DNA of 64,000 nucleotides from Rhododendron vialii (taxonomy: Eukaryota > Streptophyta > Magnoliopsida > Ericales > Ericaceae): contig NC_080569.1 of NCBI RefSeq assembly GCF_030253575.1, positions 9,491,501 through 9,555,500 of the forward strand, read 5' to 3'. A model generated the notes under the pieces. That model made no database searches. It was not told the DNA's origin and worked only from the letters and a program-made list of their open reading frames with translations. A program made the translations under genes and the position numbers. Position 1 is the stretch's first letter. Every line of letters begins with the position of its first letter. Below are positions 22,071 to 32,731 of the stretch, in pieces.

Positions 22071-22464
22071 AACCACATCGGGGCCAGTGTCAAATATTCA
22101 AATCCAAGAACATATTTCCCTTTTCGCTACCAACCGACTTCTCCACCACGGCCCGGCCCATCGCCTCCCCGTCGTCGCTGGTGGCTGCGGGACGGTGCCT
22201 CCTCATGTGCCCCCCGAGCGCCTGCCCGATCGTGAACTCCAGCCCGCAGATGGAGCAATCGTGCGCCTTCGGGTTCTCCGGCGTCGTCAGAGAGTGGATG
22301 AAGTCCCCGTCCGCTGCCGTCAACTTCGGCTTCTTGTGGCTGGCCCGGTGGCCGCCGAGGGCTTGGAACGACGAAAACTCCCGGTTGCACGTCTTGCAGG
22401 CGAAGACGTGGCCGGGGGCGGCGCCGAGTCGCCGAGTCGTGAGAGGAGCATGAGGGGCCATGGC
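22071..22464 (-). pseudogene. ZAT-type zinc finger, truncated third copy
   Basis: Closest to the gene at 12980-13429. The first about 20 codons ([10 protein letters not shown]...) are missing; homology stops at the internal ATGGCC. A 5-bp loss and an 8-bp tandem duplication then leave the N-terminus out of frame before returning to frame at GAAPGH. Both QALGGH fingers are intact (CKTC...HRASH, CSIC...HMRRH). A 2-bp insertion near 22096 ends the protein at LDLNI, removing the EAR motif. The open frame 22090-22461 could still encode 123 aa: two fingers without a repression domain. Most likely a pseudogene, but a DNA-binding decoy cannot be excluded. Confidence 0.85.
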
Positions 22465-22573
22465 GGCGCAGTAGATTGCTGTGCTAGTCTCCCCCGAGGT
22501 TTGAATTGCGTAATCGGGTTCAATAGTGGCTCGGCTGCAGATTTATTTTTCAGTGAAAAAAAATTAAAAAAAT
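22465..22573. other. filler at a duplication junction
   Basis: About 110 bp not matching either neighbour, between the ZAT block and a resumed piece of the X unit at 22574. It resembles filler DNA at a rearrangement breakpoint. Confidence 0.4.
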
Positions 22574-23230
22574 GTATATATGTTGTTTCAAGAGAAGACT
22601 TTGATGAGATGATTGGAAAAAAGGTGAAATACTCCACTAGTTAGTTTAAAGAAAGAATCTTGCTAGCCGTACCAACCAAAGCCCATCAAAATTGTACCGA
22701 AGGCCACCGTCGGGCCGTCTCTGGTCACCGGACTGTCGATCCGAACCGTCCAAAAATTCTATAAAAAAAAACCAAAGGGGCTTGTGCTGGAATAAATAGC
22801 ATCCGATATGTGTAGAGTGGTTAGATCAAGCACCCTATTTTTCGTGTATTCTTGTATATATACGAAAAATTGGGTGCTTAATCCAACCACGTTACACACA
22901 TCGGATGCCGGTGATCCCTGCGCGGTCCCCCTCGATTTTTTTTTTTTATAGAATTTTTGGATGGTCCAAATCGACCGTCTAGTGGCTGAAAACGACCTAA
23001 CAGTAGCCATCGGTACGATTTCGGTGGGCTTTGGTTGATCCTCATAGGTTTTCTGTTAAAGAAAATAGGGCGTGATCACAAAAATGAATGTTGTTGGAAC
23101 AAAGTGCGTAGAAGTTACACTGGGAGAGTAGTGTCAATGGTCATGCAATTTACTATCGTACTGTACTACTCCTAGTTTATTGCTTGCCACGTAGATCTAA
23201 CGTGGGGGTAACGTAAGGCTTTATTGCAAA
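22574..23230 (+). repeat. third partial copy of the X unit (matches 28506-28755)
   Basis: 'gtttcaagagaagactttga' to 'cgtaaggctttatt' matches X2, interrupted by the foldback at 22654-23054. A related segment is at 17738-17860 in X1, so part of this sequence occurs three times. Confidence 0.75.
22654..23054. mobile_element. foldback MITE (family FB2), MULE-like
   Basis: About 400 bp with long arms. The left has 'accaaccaaagcccatc' and the right the inverted 'gtgggctttggttgatc'; 'atccgatatgtgta' pairs with 'acacacatcggat'. Flanks TTTAAAGAA (22645-22653) and GTTAAAGAA (23055-23063) agree at 8 of 9 positions. X2 near 28571 shows the empty site. Confidence 0.7.
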
Positions 23231-23237
23231 GCAGAGT

Positions 23238-23476
23238 ACTTGATCCGAGCACCCCTTTTTCGTGTATATACACGTATATACATATATACACGAAAAAGGG
23301 TGCTCGGATCAAGTACCTTACACACCTCGGATGCCATTCATTCTCGCGTAGGCCCACTCGGTTTTATTTTTTAAAATTTTTGGACGGCTCGGATTGGCCG
23401 TTCGGTGGCCGGAGGCGGCCGTCCGGTGGCCGTCGGTGCATTTTCCCTACGGTACCGTCGGTACCAATAGCAGCAC
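23238..23476. mobile_element. partial FB2 foldback at the X2 boundary
   Basis: 'tgatccgagcacccc' and its inverse, then 'acacacctcggatgcc' and 'ttggacggctcggattggcc' match the second half of the FB2 family. It lies exactly between the partial X copy and the start of X2. Confidence 0.55.
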
Positions 23477-23941
23477 TCCTAAAATTTATGAGATGGAGAG
23501 AGTGTTGAAATTAACTAGTTACATCACATAGAATTCTAGTACAAAAACCCAAGTCTTCTCCGTGTCTAAAAATTAATCTGTATTTTGGAGGATAAAAATA
23601 ATAGTAAACGAGAAAGATGGAAAAAATGAGTGAATTTGAAATATTCTTTACTTTTTTGTAGTTTGTATTTGGGGTGGGGACGAGAAAAATAAAAAAATGG
23701 AAGAGAAACGAATAGAGAACAGTTAAAGTAAAACGTACGTAGTTTTCTAGTCTCTCCTTTCTTTTAAGGTAGTTATCCCTTCTTCTTCTTCTTTTTAATT
23801 ACTTAGTCCTAGTATTTGAGTGTGAAAGGAAGTTAAAAAAGACCAAAGAGCACGAGACTCGTGCTCTATGGTCTTTAAGTCGTCGCACACATGTAGTAAT
23901 TTAATTGGCCAACACACCTCAGAGATTATGTGGACAATTAA

Positions 23942-24187
23942 GGCCCCGTTTCGGAACGTAAAAAAAGCCCTTATTTTTTAAGAAGACAATTTAAAGCTAA
24001 AAAATTATGGATTTATTGAAATCTAAAAATAAGCAATATGGATCTTGTTTAAAAGATCTCATCGAGATCTGAGATCTTTTATACGATGCAAAAAAAATTT
24101 AAAAAATATTTTTTATTTACATTATTTTTGAGTTTGAAAATGTAAAATAAACTGCTTATTTTTTAAGAAGGTTTCTGGAACGGAGCC
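23942..24187. mobile_element. Tourist-like (PIF/Harbinger) MITE in X2 only
   Basis: GGCCCCGTTTCGGAACGT at the left and the inverted TTTCTGGAACGGAGCC at the right, flanked by TAA/CAA. X1 at about 16370 reads across without it (ACAATTAAGTCGTCG), giving the empty site. Confidence 0.82.
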
Positions 24188-24424
24188 CAAGTTGTCACAT
24201 ACAAGTAACCCGTAAGGAAGTGCACATCGGTGCGAATAATAAATAAAAGTATAATTAAATGACGTACGTACAAATATAAGAATGTATATTATTATAGTTT
24301 GACCATTTACTGAATTGTAGTAAATTAGTAGCTTAATTTGCGATTAATCTATGCTGTTCGTCCATGAGGTATCTGCGTGTGACCTTCGTCTTTCACACTC
24401 ACTCACACACCTTGAATTGTTCAG

Positions 24425-24722
24425 GGAGAAACTACAATACACATCCTTTATTTGGGTATTGTGTATCATATGCACCCTCCAAAATATTATGATTATAGAG
24501 AAAATGTTACGAATCGTACTGCTAAAAAGTTATGAATTGTATAAAGGTTGCGAAATACACCAAAATGTTATGAATCATAATGAAAATATTACGAATCGTA
24601 CTGCTGAAAAGTTATGAATTATAGAACAAAAGTTACGAAACACGCTAAAATGTTATGAATGAACCATAAAATAGGTGCATATGGTACGGCCTTTTAAAAA
24701 AGTGTGTATTGTAGACTTTCTC
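24425..24722. mobile_element. MULE-type MITE M3, X2 copy
   Basis: Counterpart of 16596-16897. Ends GGAGAAACTACAATACACAT and GTGTATTGTAGACTTTCTC, with right flank ATTGTTTAT kept and left flank ATTGTTCAG changed. Confidence 0.7.
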
Positions 24723-25353
24723 ATTGTTTATTGATCAACTTGGTAAAACTTTGATCACTTGGTCCGAAAGATGGGGCACATTGGATGGCTCTTGGTTTTT
24801 TGAATGAAAAAAGCATCTTTTACAATACTAGGTTCGTTTAGTTGTTCAAGAATTTTGTGCAAGAAAATAATGAAGATATATTTTTCCTCGTGTGTTCTTT
24901 GGATAAAAACGTTTGGCAGTTAGGACTTACTAATACTTAACACTTACACAACCATTGGTGACCACGTGATGTGTCATTAATACATTAATAGAATGTGCTT
25001 CGTGTTGACGACTAATTATTAGCAGTTTTTTTTTTTTTCCAATTTTGTCACCTCTAAATCTAAATCTTGACTCAACCCATGATGGGATTAAGATTGATCG
25101 TAGTCCAATCTCATAAAATGAAATTTCACACTCAAACATATATAGACTCTTGCACGTTATTAAGAGGTCAGTAGTTCGAATATCTCCACATGCGTGCGGA
25201 TTTTCTTCCCTTAATTAATGAGCTTTTCATTTATTTCTTTTTTTGTTTCTGCCCTATCATGGGCTTATTTCTTGTATTAGTTGAGTTGTTGGGTTTGGTT
25301 ATCTCATGAACTCTCACAATTGATGTAGTGTTCCGAGTTTATACTTTGTCGTA

Positions 25354-25887
25354 GGGAAAATTGTAACGACCCGGATTTTTGACCCAATTTTTTTTAATAC
25401 AAATTTATATTTTTAAATTCCTAATTCAATAATTAATTAGATTGAATAATTAAAATATATTATTATGTGTGCAATTGATATTATTTGCATTATTGTATAA
25501 GATATGTATTTAAACTTTAGATATACAGGGAATCAGTGATTCATATTCATCTCTTATTTTTTCTATTTAAACCCTAAGTAGAACTCTATTCAAACTAACT
25601 CTCCACTTCTCTATCTCTCATCCTATACATAAAAGCGTCCAGATACATTCTCACCATGTACATACATGCGTCCACATACATTAGAATTGAAACACCCCTC
25701 CAAATGTGGCACTTGTCCCTTATCTTTTTATCATTATCAGTATCACTTTCCTTCCTCATTCCACCACTTCTACACTTATCATCTCACATTCTCACTACTT
25801 TATTCTCTCTCATTATACATACCCACATAATCCGAAATTGAACACCAGTATATTATTTCACTCCCAAATTTTATTGTTGAGTCTAGA

Positions 25888-25923
<36 letters not shown>

Positions 25924-27892
25924 GTGGCCGTAGGTGTGTGCACACCGCTGCTGCGGGCCCTGTTGGAATGCCGCCGGACGCAGCCCCGAGATTTCAAAAC
26001 CACCATGGCGATCTACGAACACCGCATAACACTTATCCGAACTTAGAATCGCGTTTGAGGTAGCTTTCCGGAAACCCAAAACCTTTATCTGCATTTTAAT
26101 GGAGTTACTTAGATTTAAAGTTTATTGAAGATGATGATCTGCTGTTAAATTGTTAATTTATTTTTAGTCCTGTTTATATTAAAATTTAATCTGGTTGTGC
26201 TGGAATGATTAGTGTTATACCCTGTGAAAATTTATGATCGTTTAACAAATGTTTGATTGTGAAATTATTATTGATGTTGCATTGTTAATTTGTATTTGAG
26301 TGGACGTTTACGTGTTTAATAAATTATTGGGGTAGATAAATGTTTATGAAATATTAACAAGAATATTTTACTAGTAAAAATTTATTTAGATTGTAAACAA
26401 GAAATATTTTAGATTATATATTAGTTAATCTTTAACTTTAATAAATATTAACTAGAATAGCCTCGCATAATTTTATTGTTATAAAAATCTCATATTAATA
26501 TTTAATATAGTTAGTAAATACTAAATTTAGCAATAAGTATTTTCCAATAAAAATTTGTTTGTAAAATCTATGAATAATACGATAGTTAAAGAAAAATGTA
26601 TAAATAGTAGAAATGTTTTATAAAATTTCTAAATGAGGGAAACAGACTTAATTTTAAGTGTAGTAATTAATTGTTTGACTGAATATTATTTTGTTACTCG
26701 CATGATTAATTCTATGACATGATTAATTTTATCGCATGGTTATGTGTTGTTAGTACTTTTAGTTGAAATATTGAACCGTGCGATATTTTGTTGTGGCTGT
26801 AGATTGGACAAATAGGTTCCCTAGGTGGTTACGAGTAGTGACTCATGTAGACGATGTTAAGTAAATGGAAATTGATAAAGTGTTGGAAGTGTGATTGTGT
26901 GGATTGTGATTTGAGCCATGGTGATGGCAAGGGTAACCTATGGGGCCCTGTGTTGAAATGGGTTACCTGAGGGGCCCGGTGTTGTGACGCTAACGTATGA
27001 TACGTCATGGGAAGTTTCTCTTCGAGGAAGAGAATGGGTCCCATGAGACGATTATAGTTAGTGAGACGTTAATGTATGATACGTCATGGAAAGTTTCTCT
27101 TTGAGGAAGAGAATGGGTCCCATGAGACGGTTATAGTTAGCGTGGGGTAGTGGATGTCCGACCCTAATGTACGATACGTCATGGGATGACTCGATCCTCC
27201 TGTTATGGTCTTAAGTGAGAACATACTCGGTACATAACTTAGATGCGCTCACCTAGGACCCTGGTGCAGGACAAGCAAGAGGAAGGGTGGACCCATGAGA
27301 CGATTGTAGTTAGTGGATGTGGGAGGAAAGGATCTCGCGGAGAGAATCCTTAGATTACATGTAAGATGATGGATAGTAAAGAAAAAGACGATGTGTTATT
27401 ATTTTGTACCTTCGGTGTATTATGAATTATTATATTGTTGATCTGCATATTGTGGTATTGGGTTTTAGGATTTCTACTTAGTGAATTATCACTCAGGATA
27501 CGTTTGTATCCTGGCAAATCGTTTGCTTCGGCGTTCAATTTGCCAGAGTGTGCAGGATTCCACAGTGGAGCAGTTGATACAAGTGGGACCCCTGAAACGG
27601 AGTCTGGGCCAACATTGCTTGGAATTTCGTGTCAAAACTAGAGTCGCTCTGGAGTTACTTTTGTTAAATAAATGTACATAGATTTTTGTATTATTTTGAA
27701 ATTGTAATTTTTGTATAAGGATAAACAGGGGCCTAATAGTTTGTAAAATTTAGTGTATTTTTGGGTTAATACTTCCAAAATTCCTTGGAAAATCGAGGCG
27801 TTACAAAAATGACGGCCCAGGACGAGTTTTGATAATTAATAAATGATGTAAATGATCTCTTATCAAAACACGTCATTGGCCGTCATTTTCCC
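25354..27892. mobile_element. small MULE-type foldback MITE split by a solo LTR
   Basis: Without the LTR this is about 90 bp. GGGAAAATGACGGCCCAG pairs with CATTGGCCGTCATTTTCCC, and 'gttttgataa' pairs with 'ttatcaaaac'. Flanks TTTGTCGTA (25345-25353) and TTTGTAGTT (27893-27901) are an imperfect 9-bp duplication. X1 has the single, uninterrupted TTTGTAGTA. It is inserted in the S1 SINE of X2. Confidence 0.75.
25362..27805 (+). mobile_element. solo LTR (LTR retrotransposon fossil), 2.4 kb, probably Gypsy
   Basis: It starts TGTAACGACCCGGATTTT and ends CGAGGCGTTACA, with a perfect 5-bp duplication AAAAT (25357-25361 and 27806-27810). It has no internal region. It contains a GA run (25890-25920) and two tandem units of about 76 bp near 26988-27140. 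Length and the TGTAAC start suggest a Gypsy chromovirus type, a tentative call. It inserted after the X duplication. Confidence 0.8.
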
Positions 27893-28031
27893 TTTGTAGT
27901 TCTCTATATATGATGTAAATGATCTCTTCCTCCATCGATTGACCAAAAAAAACACTTGAGATGATAATTATTCGGGTAACATCAACAATTCTATATTCTA
28001 TCTCGCGGTCTCTCCCTTTCTATCTCTATCC

Positions 28032-28400
28032 AGGGATGAAACCAGAATTTTGTAAACACGGGGGCTGAACTATGAACAAGATTTTGAAATTTGAAGGTCG
28101 AGTATCTAATACGTAGTTTGTTTGGTTTAGATTCTGAGGGAAGTTTTTTTGCGTAGGAAGTAGAGAGAGATAGAAAAATAAATGAGATCAATAATTGAAG
28201 GAAAAACTTATTGGAGGCCGTGCACAAAGGGAGAAATTAGGTTTTGGGACAAAAAACTAACCCATTTTTATGTCTAAATAACACCCAATACAAAATACAA
28301 TACCTAGATGTTCTCAACTAACAAAAAAAAGAAAAAAGAAAAAATATTTTTATTTATAAAAAAAACCCGACACAGGGGCCTTGGCCCCCGTATGCCCACA
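28032..28400. mobile_element. hAT-like repeat fragment in X2
   Basis: Begins AGGGATGAAACCAGAATTTT and ends near GGGGCCTTGGCCCCC, the pattern of plant hAT MITEs with 'GGAACCAG' ends, also seen at 30375-30398. It sits in the CTATCT run and is absent from X1. Limits are approximate. Confidence 0.45.
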
Positions 28401-28440
28401 CCTCTCTCCGTCTCCATCTCCGTCTTTGTCTCTGTCTCTA

Positions 28441-28855
28441 ACAAATGTATATATGTAGTTTCAAGAGAAGACTTTGATGAGATGATTGGAAAAAATCTCT
28501 AACAAATGTATATATGTTGTTTCAAGAGAAGACTTTGATGAGATGATTGGAAAAAAGGTGAAATACTAGTTAGTTCAAAGAAAATAGGGCGTGATCACAA
28601 AAATGAATGTTGTTGGAACAAAGTGCGTAGAAGTTACACTGGGAGAGTAGTGTCAATGGTCATGCAATATACTGTCGTACTCTATCTACTACGCCTAGTT
28701 TATTGCATACCACGTATATCTAACGTGGGCGTAACGTAAGGCTTTATTTCAAAGCAGAGAAATTGATGAGGAGGACAGACCCAATGCATGCATATATTTC
28801 AAAGCAGAGAAATTGATGAAGAGGACAGACCCGGCCAATGCATGCATATAGACAC
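28441..28855 (+). repeat. two local tandem duplications of about 55-62 bp
   Basis: 28441-28502 is repeated at 28501-28560 ('aacaaatgtatatatgt...gatgattggaaaaa'). 'tttcaaagcagagaaattga...gcatgcatata' occurs twice within 28748-28855. X1 has single copies, so both arose in X2. Confidence 0.75.
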
Positions 28856-29500
28856 CCGGGGCAGTGCTGCTGCTAGTCCTAGTCAACCCGGCCACATCCA
28901 TATACAGTATATCACGAAAAGAGAATTAAAGTTCCACATAACTTAAGTCACATGATAAAGCGTACTAGTACGTACGAAAGGCTCCAGAATTCTTAACATG
29001 CCGTGTACGTAACAAAATTGAATGCATGCATGCATGTGCTGTGGTGCTTTGAGTAGTTGATCTTGGAAATCAGCATCAGCTATAGCCTGTCTGTCAGCCT
29101 GTGGATTAGATAGAATCGAACACTTGGTCAATAATCAGAGAACTACTCCTCCTAAGTACAGTACTATAAATTAGTTATCGGGTCAAACAAATGACCGGCC
29201 GTACCAAAAATCGTACCATGTATATGTTTGATGCCCTTTTTTTGTCTTTTTGTTAAAATTTGTTGGATGCTCGTACCCCAAAAGCCTGTTCTAGATCTTC
29301 AATAGACATAGCCATGGTGTCCGTTGGTTAATCTTTTCTATGTTCATACTTCATACCTTCCCAATCGTCATATCTCTGACCTTGACGAACCCGTAAGAAT
29401 AGCAAAAGTATTTTCTTTTTTCAATGTAATAGTTGTGTTTCTTAAAATTGTAGACTGGATGACTGTCCTACTGGTCCCCCTCTGGCTCCATTCTTAGTTA

Positions 29501-30398
29501 TAAGGATGGGACCAGAGGGGGTATAGTGGCGGCGGCCGACACGATAAGAATTTTAGAAAACACAATTATTATATGTGAAAAAAAAAATTATCTCCAACTT
29601 ATATAGTTTCGTCACTGTTAGATTTTTTTCCTTATTTTTTATTATATGCTAGTCATAAATCTTCTATTTGTTTTTCAAGAAAGGAGACCCCAAAAAGTAT
29701 TCTAAAACTAAACTTAATGGGCCAAAGTGAAATAATATAAATGATGATGTGTAATTAAGAAAAAAAAACTCCACATTAATTCAAACCCTAAAATAACTTA
29801 ACCTAAAAAATTAAGAGAACTTAATTATAATGCCACTCCCAAAAGGAGGTGCGGTTATCAATTTGGAAAATCCATATAGGGATCTGGGGAGTGGCATTAT
29901 AAATTTGGAGAGTGACATTATCTTTGTGTATACCGATATTCTGGACTATCAATGAAAGAAGCATGGTAATGTGCACATAAATTGAATTGGGTCTCTAGGA
30001 CTGCCCTCTCTGATGCTATTTGACTTTGATTTGGGGGTATGGTTTCGCAGCAAAACACGTACAGAAGGGCTACTATTTAAGTTGTATTCTGAGATCAGTC
30101 ACTTTGTACATATTGCCATAAGTTAGGTCTGTCTCCAATCCTTCCTCGCTCATATCCCCAATAATTAGAGACTACATGAGTTTTGTTGTTATTGTTGGAG
30201 TGGCATTATCCACGCCCAAAATTAAAATTAGTCTTTTTTCATACTCCATGTACAAATGAAAAACATCATTTACTATAGTTTTTATTATGTTATTTTAATT
30301 TTTTCTGGAGCCGATGACTATTAATATTGTAATGCATCTTTTTATTTTTTTAGTATATATTTCACCACTACTAGGATAAAATCCTGGTTCCATCTCTG
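29501..30398. mobile_element. hAT-type non-autonomous element in X2 only
   Basis: Flanked by a perfect 8-bp duplication CTTAGTTA (29493-29500 and 30399-30406). Ends TAAGGATGGGACCAGAGG and CTGGTTCCATCTCTG are imperfect inverted repeats. X1 has a single CTTAGTTA at the matching place (about 18750). It carries the nested S2 SINE and ATAATGCCACTCC inverted repeats (29827, 29888, 30197). Confidence 0.82.
29951..30196 (+). mobile_element. S2 SINE-like element with a TTG tail, copy 1
   Basis: 'gcatggtaatgtgcacataaa' through 'actacatgagttttgttgtt' matches the elements at 41027-41278 and 58645-58880 in reverse. The tail of TTG repeats after 'acatg(a/g)gtttt' is like that of plant Au-type SINEs. No clear box A/B head was found. 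Confidence 0.6.
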
Positions 30399-30406
30399 CT
30401 TAGTTA

Positions 30407-31567
30407 GTAAGTTAGTTCACAGAGAGTTCAGAGATTGTCTATAGCCCTGAACCCCAATCGCCTCTCCTGGGGCTTGAACCTATCTCCATCAAAAGTGGCA
30501 GTGGGTGCATGATGCTTGAAAAGTCCTAGATCGCCTAGGTATATAAATATAAATATTTGCTATGTTCCGAATTTTTTCAATATCAACCCACAATCTATAT
30601 CAATCCAATCAATCACTGGAAAACAATAAACATAAGAACACCAAGATATACGTGGAAAACTCTAAACAAGAAAAAAACCACGAGAATGAATAAAGTACTA
30701 TAAACATTGTGTAGTTACAAGTAATCTTACCTTACAATTTGAATCCTCACAATCGAGCCTAAGACCTACTTACCGAATCTACGTTTACCACACTCATTGC
30801 TTGACCGCCGCTGTCTTGAATCCACAAGCCTTCCACATTCTTTCAGAAATCCACTGAAGAACAAGTCTAAGTTTGTAGAAATAAAGTTGTGAATACTTTT
30901 TGGAGTTTCATTGTGGCTTCAACGATTGAATCAGAAGTCCAAGACTCAAACGTAAAAATACCACTCCATCTTGTCTGAACTAGACCCACGTCCTTTTTCT
31001 TTTTTTCCCTTCTGCTCCTTTTGTTTCGTTCCCCTAGCATACAAAAGAATACTACCTTTTGTATTAGCTGTAACATGTGCACCACTTCCGCCTCATTTAG
31101 GCAGGTTTTATCAATTGATCTCAAATTGATACCCAGTCAATCCATTCCAATTGAGCTCTCTCCGACCACTTGATCTAAACGCGATTATTTCATTCAATCA
31201 CTTTTAATTACAAATAAATATTCGATTTTCTTTCACTTTCTAAACAGACACTCTAGAAATAAATAATAAATAAATTACAACTCGATAATCAGAGATACAA
31301 TTAAATGTGTGTTTTGTTTTGAAATTTGCCAACATAGAGAGACCATGACTCGTGGTCCTAACAATGCCAACTGAGCTAAGAGCACATTGGCTTGGTAGAT
31401 TCAAACATAATCTCTATAGTTTTATGAAAGAAAAATTGTCGTACCGATTAGAAAGGTTCTCACTCTTGTTTTGCTGAAATCATGCACAAGAGTATTTTGT
31501 TAGGAGAAATCATTTTAACATTCAGATGAAATGTTCCCTCTATCCCCGTTTGTTTATCTACCTTTTT
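30407..31567. other. X2 counterpart of 18750-19885, no gene recognised
   Basis: Non-coding by comparison with X1, since frames are not preserved. Confidence 0.45.
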
Positions 31568-31762
31568 GCTATAGTGCACCCTTGTGTGAGGCATACATCT
31601 ATCGATCTCATCAATCAACAGTTCAGATTAAAAACAATTTTTTACCGGTAAAAGATATTTATTATCGGTCAAAGTTAAAAAATACATTGCAACCGTTGAT
31701 TGATGAGATCGATGATCCGTGTGCCGCACTACACACGCACTACACTAGGGTGCACTAGAGCA
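31568..31762. mobile_element. foldback MITE with GTGCACCC ends, X2 copy
   Basis: Counterpart of 20339-20547. 'gctatagtgcaccc' pairs with 'gggtgcactagagc'. Confidence 0.65.
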
Positions 31763-32731
31763 CCGCCGATTCCCATTTTAAGTTCGACTCTTGAAAGTTT
31801 TATTATGCCCTTTCTCGTAATAGTTTCATCATGCCCTTTCTCTTTGGAAGCACAACAAAAAGGTGATTGATTTTCACTCTCATTCCTTATAAATGCAGTT
31901 TCTTTTTTGCCCTCTTGCAGTGTGAATTTCCAATGATGTCCTTCAAAACATGTGGAAGAGTCTCCGGATGAAGGGTTAATTTCATAAATTAACATGTAAA
32001 TTAATAAGCAAAAAAATGAAAGAGAGAGTATAATTATGAAAATGGGGTGTGCAAAAATTACTATCCAAAACAAAGTTAAGAGTACAATCCTAAGCATTGA
32101 AAAATAATGCCCTTTTTATCTAATGCTAAAACGACAAAGGATACTTTTTATAACTCAAACCTAAAAATAAAATCTTTCGTCGTTTTAGCACTGGTCATAC
32201 AAAAATAAAAATACTAGAACCGCACTCTTGCACACACAAGAGTGTTGTTCGTGCACTTGTACGTGCAAATGTGTTATTGTAGCACTCTTGAGATAAAAAA
32301 AAGTGCATTGGAAAAATAAAAGAAATTGATCTTCATACTCCCCCTTTTTTTTAAGTGCACTCTATTTTTTATCTTTACTCATGTAGAATTAGAAAATTAC
32401 CCTATATACCATTTTTTCGGTCACACATGAAAATGATAATTATGTAATTTTACATCACTACAAAATAAAAAAATATATATTTGGATAAAAGGAGAGTGTG
32501 AAAATCAATTCTCAAGAAAAATTCTACGCCCACAAACACGACACTTTACACACTGATCGGTATAATGTGTGTAGATCCCAACGTGAACCGAAGATGTGTG
32601 TTTGTGATCGCAGAAGAATTGTTGTTGTGAAAATGTTTCTTCTTTTTTAAAACTTTTTATTTAATCGGCGTTTTTGAGAACAGAATCAGAAGTCGCACTT
32701 GACACAGTTTAGAGTGACAGATCATCATCCC

